From positions 868,001 through 932,000 of the forward strand of contig JBLDXI010000007.1 in NCBI GenBank assembly GCA_047495785.1: a stretch of DNA of 64,000 bases. Reading direction: 5' to 3'. Source of the DNA: Lepidodermella squamata (taxonomy: Eukaryota > Gastrotricha). Below the pieces are notes generated by a model. It was not told the DNA's origin, did no database searches, and saw only the letters and a program-made list of their open reading frames with translations. This document shows, one piece after another, positions 56,601-64,000 of this stretch. Position numbers and translations under genes: made by a program. Numbering within the stretch: the stretch's first letter is position 1; every line of letters starts with the position of its first letter.

Positions 56601-58387
56601 GTCTACTAGCAGTCTATTGGCGACCAGTCCAAACCTCACGGCTACAAAAGCGGCTAATTCTGGAAATAAGGGTTGGTTGCAATTTATTGCTAAATAATAA
56701 TAAGGACTGGAATATTTATAGATTTGGTGGAGATTACACTTCGACTCTCGCAAATCAGCTCCAATGATTCTGAGACGCAGCGCTCTGTTGTTCAAATCAA
56801 TTCGCAAGATCCGACAGCAGCCGCGATTCCACTGGGCTTCACTGGTACAGAACCACAGGCGAATGAAATAAACAGCACAGGTTAGGTTCATGCAACTGGT
56901 TGGAAATGAAAAATTCCCGTGGACCTTCCAGACACCAACTAGACATTGCTTTCTGTTTATAGAATTGGACCCTCCATCGCAAAACGTGGAACTTGCCTCC
57001 AATGCTCGACTGGAACTGGACATTGCATCTACTCAGCAAGTGACAGTAGTCAACATGACAGGTAATAACATTACGGCTTAAGTCAATAGAACCGATATTT
57101 TATTCTCAAGCATCACTAAACTGAAACCCGGATTACATTGATGAAATGCATGGACAAATGCATTTGTTGAAGCTATGGAAGGAAGAGCCGCTGTCATCTC
57201 GCCTATCGTGTTCCGATCAGATTCAGAAAAGTTCGCAGAAAAGCAATTTCTAGGCTAAATAGGAGGCTCCCAACGTACTAAATACCCGAGTACATCGGAA
57301 GATAATTAGCGTCTAAATAGCAAACCTTTTTTTTAACAGTGTAGGGACATTCAAAAAATGTCGGAAAAAATTACCAGTTGATTGATTTTCGCAAGGCTCG
57401 GAAAGACGAATCGCAAATAAAGGGTGTAATTTCCACAATTGGAAGCGATGAAACGAACACCGGGAGGATAGTCGGTAACGTGAAACAAAACTTCGCCATC
57501 ATTTCGCACCGAGGGCCCAGAAATAGGCAACTGAAATATATACGTAAAATCGGCAATGAAAACTTGAAAATTTCAAAATGTCAACTGACTTTTATCGAAT
57601 GAATTGGCTTAAGATTACCGTCAAGTAAATGAATAACCCGGTCATATTTCTCAGGTTTGCTGACGTAGATTTCCAAAGGTGGTCTCAGCAGATCGAAAAC
57701 CTAAAATCAAATCGAAAAATAGGATGCAATTCAAAATATTGCATAGTAGAACCTCTCGACACTTGACGGGCAGTTTTGCTATCCATCTGTCCTTAACATT
57801 GTGCTCCTTTTGACTGGCGACAAAACTGTCAACATCTTTATTTGGCGACACAAAATCAGGAGCAACAATCGGCAAAGCTGCGAGAAATTGCCTGAAGTCG
57901 CTGGTTAACGAACACTCGTTCATCAGACCGCAATCGGGGGTCCACGGTTGCGGGGGCAATTTCGGCAGTGAAATCGTCACAGCAGCGTGCTTTCTATTCA
58001 TGAAATAGGTTCGAAAAATCGAGTGGGTTTTCAGCGCATTTCTCAACGCCTCCAAAGTGCCCATTCTGTGGACAAAAGAACAGGCTCTATCCGCCGGGAA
58101 TTCGCGGTGAATTAGCACATCCCAAAAATAATAGCTGTATAGAAAGGAGTTCCACCTAAAAATAATTCAAAATAAATCAGCTCGAAAAAAATACAATTTG
58201 CTAACTTTTTGCAGACGAGCGAGCAGCGTGAAAAAATGTCCCTGTTTCGCAGGTAGAGGAAAACCAACTTCCGTAAATCCGGTGGAAGCGCGAATAACAA
58301 ATCGAAGGGATTGCTTTCGACATCAGGAGATTTGAAAACAGGGGTTTTGACCACTTCATCGGTATTTTTCCGCTTTAGAACTGGCAT
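53651..58387 (-). CDS. F19: F-box/ankyrin protein (B-type) with 2.7-kb element in intron 4
   Basis: Exons about 58387-58207, 58155-57753, 57700-57590, 57532-57375 and 54466-53651. Exon 1 MPVLKRKNTDEVV, FDLLFALPPDLRKLVFLYLR. Exon 2 WNSFLYSYYFWDVLIHREFP and RWIAKLPVKCREV; the donor GTTCTA after it is weak but in the family position. Exon 3 FDLLRPPLEIYVSKPEKYDR; exon 4 YPPGVRFIASNCGN. The ankyrin exon opens RMDLCMAIISRS, with KSGPIVHAYRQNN, ADHGAPFDEKYL, VAGGANINEVDDCGD, LELGADMKLANKYGE, LKAGIDPNSTYTDRDGS and EYKANPEIKDSNGLNAF. Exons 4 and 5 are 2.9 kb apart because of the element; they are joined here since no other gene claims either part and all frames are open. Confidence 0.75.
54828..55052 (+). 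CDS. Acidic ORF in the F19 intron element, unrecognised
   Basis: About 74 residues: KIVEDENDFALEITPKKQLT and IKEEIQEYEEPLSRKSG, acidic and probably disordered. It may be the N-terminal exon of the element's gene. No family recognised. Confidence 0.25.
   Translation: MFRKDPRINPPVMVSTIRGIEENKIVEDENDFALEITPKKQLTIKEEIQEYEEPLSRKSGGASNCGQNRGSVSN
55462..56767 (+). pseudogene. Broken element gene in the F19 intron element
   Basis: A series of plausible protein stretches in changing frames. First (55469-55651): LPENDLCDLLSYTVSKYALN, then IGKLSCVVNKYGIDILEKHE to a stop. Then (about 55785-56318): KFSQREVFFAVGG, LLYMHLRSQHTDAKEFIVIN, MEICASVYNIRDICVVGDSN and HAKVLMPVLVDGKYNISDWQ. Then one frame over (from about 56270): LEETDISANINARQLI, KKNKRRSRSAAKSKAAA and SLQSRYSLRNRSEPS, a basic nuclear-type tail. 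The first piece faintly recalls BEN-domain helices, but I would not call it. Frame changes may be introns or mutations. Confidence 0.35.
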
Positions 58388-58502
58388 TTAACAGAGTTTT
58401 GAAAAATTCTAGGCAGTTAAAAATTGGAAAAAATTGCAGCAAACTCTCACGTCAAATCATAACAAAAAATCAAGTAGAAAATTCAGAAATTTGAAAGTCT
58501 AG

Positions 58503-60433
58503 CTAATTTGCATCCAACAACTTTGAGATAGTATAGTTTGCCTTTGCGTAATCGGAAGCGGTGAACGACTCCGAACTCCAAAACCGCTTATCAGCTTTAA
58601 ATTTCAATAAAATTTCAACGCTTTCCGCATCTTGCCGTTTTGCGGCCAAGATTAAAGAGTTTGTGAAAACTCCGTCACGATCAAAGAAAAAAGTGTCAGG
58701 ATGAACACCGGCTTTTAATAGGGGTTCCAGGCAAGCTGAAGTGGCATAGGTGAGGACAGTTTCTCCCCTTTTGTTCGCAATCTTGAAATCAGCCCCCATA
58801 TCCAACAGATCTTTCAGCGGCCCGGTAATATCCTCAGAGAATTTTTCTTCTCTAAAAAATGAAAGATTTCTGAATTGCCTTTCAATCCTTTTAGTCGTCA
58901 GCATCAGGAGCGAATTCCCGTCTTCGTCAAGCTCATTAACGTTAGCTCCAGCCGCAATCAAAGCCGGAATAGCACACTTTCGATTGTACTCATAAATAGG
59001 CTGGTGATCAAGGGCAAATCGCAGTAATGAAACGCCTCCTGAGGTTTTCGAATTAGGGTCACCGCCGCGACTGACAAACACCTTCACGACATCGCCAAGA
59101 CCATGATGGAGAGCGAATTCAACGTAACTGTTATCGAAAAGAGCTCCATGATCGATCAAAGCTTTGATGATCGATTCGTTGTTGGTGCGAAGGGCGTGAG
59201 CCATAGGGCCGTTTTTCCAAAAGTACGAGTCCACCGATTTTTTCACGAAATCATAAGAATCAGCAATTTTTTCGGCATCTGAACCAGCCAGAAGATTGAC
59301 ATTGTTATCAAAAATGTCGTTTACAACATCAGAGGATTCGAAACAAATCGCTTTGATAAGCTGTTGCCTCTATAATAAATTCAGATAATTAAGTTAAATA
59401 CAAAATTCAAATTTCAAAACTCACGGCGGTGTTGATTTTCTCAAGCCCAGGCATTACGAACCGAACAGAGAGCTGAAAGAAATCGCTGCTTGAAGATAAG
59501 TAACGGACACCAGGAGGGTAGTCGGAAAACGATGTGAGAATACCAACGTTTTTGCGAGAGGTGAGTCTGCACTGAGGTAGATATGAAAGTCGAAAAATTT
59601 GATTGATGTAAAATTATAAACAAAAAATCTACCTCAATTACAGATAAAACTTCCAAATCGGAATTTAGCAGGTAAATTTGGCCTGGTCTTCGGGTCGCGC
59701 TGACAAAAACTTGAATCGGCAAGGACAGTAAATCAAAGGCCTAATGACAAAGATTTAAAGAAATACGAACAAATATCAAATTGTTTCCTACATTTGAGCA
59801 TTGCGAAGGAAGCTTCATAATCCATGCAGGAAGATCTTTTCGCTCATGACTGACGACAACAGCGTTCGAATCCCAATCAGCAGTGAGAAATTCGGGTAAA
59901 GCGATTGGAATTGCAGTGAGAAATTCTTCCATTGTGGTTTGCCAAGATCTTTTCTCAACGAGCTTTGGATCGATAACTTAAAGCGGCATTTGATTTCTTC
60001 CGTGGCAGCTGCGTGAGTCTGGAACGTAAATTGACACTGAATTTTTTATCAAATGTTCATCCATTAGAAAAGGCCGGAAAATGACATCTTTCTTCAGGCT
60101 TTGTTTCAGCTCACGCAGTGCATTTCCGGAGCTCTAGAACAGACGCCCTCTTCCATCGGGAAATTCGCGCGAAATCATGGCCTCCCAAAAATAATCACTG
60201 TCCAAAAAAGTATTCCAGCTGCAATAAAAAGTTCAATTTGTTTCCAAGTTATATAACTATTCAACGGTAACTTACGCCTTGCAAACAAGTGCACAACGAA
60301 GGAATAAAATTCGGTTTTTGAGGTGAATAAAAATCTGGAGCTTCAATTCAGGTGCTAGCAGAGCGAAATAATCGACCTCATCTTCTGTATTTTCATTTGC
60401 GTGAAAACGTCGTATTTTCTTAAAAGAATACAT
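58503..60433 (-). pseudogene. F20: F-box/ankyrin gene (B-like) with two stops in exon 2
   Basis: Exons about 60433-60278, 60220-59793, 59742-59635, 59575-59425 and 59371-58503. Exon 1 MYSFKKIRRFHANE, FALLAPELKLQIFIHLKN; an in-frame Met at 60454 is also possible. Exon 2 starts WNTFLDSDYFWEAMISREFP and continues GRGRLF-stop-SSGNALRELKQS (TAG 60136-60134), then SRSCHGRNQMPL-stop-VIDPKLVEK (TAA 59980-59978), then open to PAWIMKLPSQCSNV. Both stops sit where paralogues have ordinary residues. The ankyrin exon is intact, with an enlarged loop (RIERQFRNLSFFREEKFSED) after NELDEDGNSLLM. Two independent stops make sequencing error unlikely. Confidence 0.8.
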
Positions 60434-60546
60434 CACTAAAATATTTGAAAACAAATACCCATAAAAAAGTTTCTTTAAAAATGTAACAGCCGAAACAGGG
60501 CTAAATTACAACAGACAACAAAATTACTGGCAATAAAACTTGAAAA

Positions 60547-62889
60547 TCATATTTTTAGAAGTTCAGGGGTCTTTTTCAATAAATTAGCGATTTCGCCAAA
60601 CGGGTCGTCCAGCTCAGCGTAATTGAGAGCCATGCATCCGTCTGAATCTTTCAGATTCTTATTGGCACCGTGATTCAACAAAATTTCAACGGTTTTCAAA
60701 TCCTTTCTTTTGACAGCCGAAATAAAGGCGGTGGTCATCGATCCGTCCTGACGTAAGTAGCGCATATTCGGATCCAGACCAGCTTTGAAAAGCTTCTCCA
60801 GCCGATTACCACGACCACGCGTGTAAGTAATCACACTTCTGCCCTTCTTATCGATGCGGGAAAAATCAGCACCGTGGTCGATCAATGCGCGCAAAGGGCC
60901 TTTGGCTTCATGAGTTATAGCTCGCATCAACAGGGTTTTGCCATCGTTGTCACATTCATTAACATCAGCCCCATGCGCGACGAGGACTGAAATGGCTGAT
61001 TTGTGATAGGTTTCGTCTTTCGGTTGACAGAATAACGCGGTGTAAAGATAGGACTGGCCTTCAGGCGTTCGACCATTCGGATCGACACCGCGATCCATGA
61101 ACATTTTCACGACATAGCAGAAGTTGTACTTCAATGCGAAGATCAAGTAACTCAAATCAAACGGAGCACCATTTTTAAGGAGGATTTCGATTATCGGTAT
61201 TTTGTTATGCCGAACGGCGTGATTCATGGGGCCTTCTTCACGACAATAACATTTCGGATCGATGAAATAGTTGTCGCCAAACACTTCGACTTGAGATCCT
61301 CGCAGCAGATCTGGCTCGCGCTCAAAAATCGCGTTCATTCCCTGGGTGTTTTTACTGCAAACATTTGTGATCAGATCCTTTCTCTGAAAAATTGCATAGC
61401 GAAATATTAACAAAGGTATGTGCGACGTTATTCTCGAGACTCTTATATTCCCGATAATAAAGACTATTTTAAAGCTTTTACAGAAGACCCCGCAGAAGCT
61501 GCTGAGAATCATAGAATTAAATCACCTCTCTAGCACATTCCAAAGAATCACCAGCCTCCTGTACAAAACAGCTAGAGATTTTGCTTTCGAATTTTATTTG
61601 ATCATCGATTTTCGGAAGCAGAAGCAACAAAAACTCCCCTAAATCGACCCTTTTAATCTCCTGATACAGGTGGATTCCCTACAAAAATTACCTTAAAATT
61701 AAGCTAACGTGGAAGCTCATTAGGCAAGGTGGAATGAAATAGTTCAGTAGCCAGCAACCAAAAGGGCGTCATGAAAACAGTCAACTGACAAATCAGCTTA
61801 AGAATTTTCTGAATCATTTTTTAAATTTTACGAAAAAAGGTTTCAGTTACCAATTTGTTGATTTTGAACAAGCTAGGGAAGACAGCACGGATTTCGCGAC
61901 ACAAGATCGCGGAATTCGACGCCAAAAACCTGACACCAGCAGGGTAATCCTCGATAGCTACAAGCTCTGAGGCATCATCCTCTAAAGCAATTGGTAACTA
62001 TAAAAGTAGAAGATTTTTTTCGACAGCAAAATAAATTTAAAGCATCATACCTGAAAAGTGTGAATAATCTTAAGTTTGGAATCGAGGAAATAAACCGCTT
62101 GATCCGATTCACCACCGGACTGAAAAAACATTTGCATTGGCAGTCGCAAGATATCAAAGCTCTATACAGATGAGGTACAAATCAAAGCGAAAAGCAGCAT
62201 CCCAGTCAACAAACTTTTAAGCTGCCGATGGGTAGTTTCACAAGCCAGTAGTTTGAATCGGAATCCTCCTGAAAAGGGAAGACAATATCATCGTAGTCTA
62301 TATCGGGCTCCAAGATTTCGGGGATAGCGTCAGGTACAGCTCTCAGAAATTCGTTCAAGCCGACATCTGAGTCTCGCAAGAGTTGGTAATCGTTTATAGG
62401 GTCGATTAGCCTAGCTCGGCCAGTATCTCCAGCACGAATATCGGGAACGTAAATTAGCACAGAGCCTCTACCGAACGCCATGTCCAAAGACAGCGTCCGA
62501 AACATTCGCTTCGTTTTCAAATCATTCCGAAATCGAATTAAATTAGCACTGTCCCTCAAAAATGACTTGCACGCATCGGCATCAAATTCCATCTGCAACA
62601 GACCTTCCCAGAAGAAGTCTCTCTCAATGAAATTCCTCCACCTATAAAAATAATAACTTGCCAAAAGCTGCAATTTAATAAGACGTGTGACGATTTACTT
62701 TTTACAAACTAGAGAGCAGCGCAGAAAAATGTCCCGATTTCTTAGGCACAGAAAAATCTTCCTGGTGACCTCAGGCGGTAGAGAAAACAGAAAATCGGTC
62801 GGTTCTTCGACATGGGAGCGGCTTATCTTCGCCTGCGATGATTCTTGTTCGCTTTCAACATGATGATTATTACGTTTTTGAGGCGGCAT
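60547..62889 (-). CDS. F21: F-box/ankyrin protein
   Basis: Exons about 62889-62699, 62642-62213, 62164-62051, 62000-61852 and 61386-60547. Exon 1 MPPQKRNNHHVES, FLFSLPPEVTRKIFLCLR. Exon 2 WRNFIERDFFWEGLLQMEFD, with FLRAVPDAIPEILEPDIDYD and YWLVKLPIGSLKV. Exon 3 FDILRLPMQMFFQSGGESDQ; exon 4 YPAGVRFLASNSA and VFPSLFKINKL. The ankyrin exon starts RKDLITNVCSKN, with REEGPMNHAVRHN, LKNGAPFDLSYLIFAL, DRGVDPNGRTPEGQS, VAHGADVNECDNDGKTLL, IDHGADFSRIDKKGRS, FKAGLDPNMRYLRQDGS and LNHGANKNLKDSDG. Open throughout. Intron 4 is about 465 bp with no recognised content. Confidence 0.84.
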
Positions 62890-63271
62890 AATTCAATGAT
62901 GCTCAAAATTCTAGGAGAAAGGCATTATTTGACGAAATTATAATTGAGCCAGATCACGAAGTATTCTTCATTGGAAAGCTCAGTGTTTTTCAACAAATTC
63001 ATCATCAAAAATCGAAATTTACTAAAAAAACCAGGTGAAACATCAGACAGGAAAATGGAAAGAAGAGGGAACATGATTCAATTTTGTAAAGGAATAAAAA
63101 TGAAGAAAATTATTTTTGGCGCCAAAAGAGCGAAGAGCTCGTTTCGATGCAAAAAAAATCTGTAATTTTATGATAAGAATACATCGCTACAAAATTTGGC
63201 AATGAATTACAGTGCAAACATTAACAAAACAATGGGTATGTGATGCGTTAAAAAAAAGAATAAAGATCTAT
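62890..63271. other. Intergenic region between F22 and F21, nothing recognised
   Basis: About 380 bp, A-rich. The open stretches here are lysine-rich and not family related. Confidence 0.45.
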
Positions 63272-64000
63272 TCAAAATTTGGAATTATGTCTCGAAATCT
63301 TTTTCGATTTCTTATTCAACAAATGAGCGAGTTCGCTAAACGGGTCGTCCAGCTCAGCGTAATCAAGAGCCGTGTATCCGTCCGAATCTTTCAAATTCTT
63401 ATTCGCACCGTGCCTCAACAAAATTTCAACGGTTTTCAAATCCTTTCTTTTAACAGCCGAAATTAAGGCGGTCGTCATCGATCCGTCCTGGCGTATGTAA
63501 CGCATATTCGGATCGAGATCAGCCTCGAAAAGCAGTTCCAGTCGACCGCGATTAGGCGCATAATCAATAACACTTCTGCCTTGGTTATTGATGCGGGCAA
63601 AATCAGCTCCATGATCAATCAACGCCCGCAAAGGGCCCTTGGTTTCATGAGTTATAGCTCGCATCAACAGGGTTTTGCCACGACTGTCGCACTCGTTTAT
63701 ATCAGCACCATACGCCACCAGGACTGAAACTACTCCTTTTCGAAATATAGGTCCTTGACGGAAAAGAGCGGTGTAAAGATAAGACCGGCCTTCAGGGGTG
63801 TAACCATTCGGGTCAACGCCTCGTTTCATGAAAGTTTTCACGACATTTCTCAGTCCGTTTTGCAACGCGTATATGAAGTAACTCAGGTCAAAAGGAGCGC
63901 CATTCTGCAACAGGATTTCGATGATTTGCCGATTATCACGGCGAATGGCGTGCATCATTGGGCCCTCGTAGTGATGGTACGCCTTTGGATCGTCACAACG
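63272..64000 (-). CDS. F22: ankyrin exon of an F21-like gene, 5' part outside window
   Basis: Only exon 5 is visible and it runs off the right edge upstream of CDDPKAYHHYEGPMMHAIRR. It is very close to F21: LQNGAPFDLSYFIYAL, KRGVDPNGYTPEGRSYLY, VAYGADINECDSRGKTLL, IDHGADFARINNQGRS, LDPNMRYIRQDGSMTTAL and LRHGANKNLKDSDGYTA, ending KKSKKISRHNSKF. The visible frame is open. F-box exons are predicted to the right from the family plan but cannot be seen. Confidence 0.8.
   Translation of the reverse strand, partial: RCDDPKAYHHYEGPMMHAIRRDNRQIIEILLQNGAPFDLSYFIYALQNGLRNVVKTFMKRGVDPNGYTPEGRSYLYTALFRQGPIFRKGVVSVLVAYGADINECDSRGKTLLMRAITHETKGPLRALIDHGADFARINNQGRSVIDYAPNRGRLELLFEADLDPNMRYIRQDGSMTTALISAVKRKDLKTVEILLRHGANKNLKDSDGYTALDYAELDDPFSELAHLLNKKSKKISRHNSKF

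Larger units (their letters stand above)
54636..57343. mobile_element. 2.7-kb TIR element flanked by TA in F19 intron 4
   Basis: Ends: CACTGTAAAAAAGTTCGATA at 54638 and, as reverse complement of the right end at 57341, CACTGTTAAAAAAAAGGTTT, followed on both arms by a TATTTAG word. TA lies on both sides (54636-54637 and 57342-57343), a possible TA target duplication, though two bases can match by chance. Inside are several broken plus-strand frames (54828-55052, 55462-55650, 55785-56318, 56273-56767). Superfamily unknown; it is clearly decayed. Confidence 0.65.

Noticed and set aside
1-64000. Poxvirus- or Wolbachia-type ankyrin/PRANC origin for the array
   Set aside because: Those proteins carry the F-box-like part at the C-terminus and lack introns. 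Here the F-box is N-terminal and every gene has five exons with normal splice sites.
1-64000. tRNA, rRNA, CRISPR or LTR-retrotransposon features
   Set aside because: I saw no cloverleaf, no rRNA motif, no regular spacer array and no long direct terminal repeats. A covariance-model scan would be needed to exclude small RNA genes.

Overview
The window is animal nuclear DNA. Genes are split by short spliceosomal introns (mostly about 45-60 bp, GT donors, AG acceptors). The repeats are eukaryotic: a non-LTR retrotransposon, a MULE and several MITEs. Intron size and compactness suggest a small-genome invertebrate such as a nematode or microarthropod. Nothing visible settles the phylum.

Almost all of the window is one tandem gene array. 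I count 22 head-to-tail members (F1-F22 here, left to right), all on the minus strand, so each gene's exon 1 is at its right end. They share a five-exon plan. Exon 1 has a short basic N-terminus (often PPRKRKN or similar) and most of an F-box. Exon 2 starts with the conserved Trp that closes the F-box and carries a WEGLILREFP-like block and a roughly 100-residue region ending in a WL(V/I)KLP motif. Exons 3 and 4 are short and carry a (R/T)I.FLDSNL motif and a YP.G(V/I)RF motif. Exon 5 holds about 4-6 ankyrin repeats. From known family biology the likely role is substrate receptor in SCF (Skp1-Cullin-F-box) ubiquitin ligases, with the ankyrins binding targets.

Subfamilies by sequence are: C-type (F1, F4, F5), A-type (F2, F6), B-type (F3, F9, F11, F18, F19, F20), D-type (F7, F8, F10), E-type (F12-F17, a solid block with a divergent short F-box exon) and a closely related pair (F21, F22). 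F8+F9 and F10+F11 look like a duplicated two-gene block with matching intergenic DNA. F1 and F22 run off the window edges.

The array shows active birth and death. F6 and F13 carry frameshifts, F8 and F20 nonsense codons, F17 is truncated, F14 is split by a retrotransposon, and two exon relics lie between genes. Large insertions sit in introns of F2, F4, F6, F13, F18 and F19. They include a MULE with an 8-bp target duplication, a MITE with perfect 34-bp inverted ends and a 9-bp duplication, and a 2.7-kb element flanked by TA. The recognisable element-encoded ORFs run on the plus strand, opposite to the host genes.
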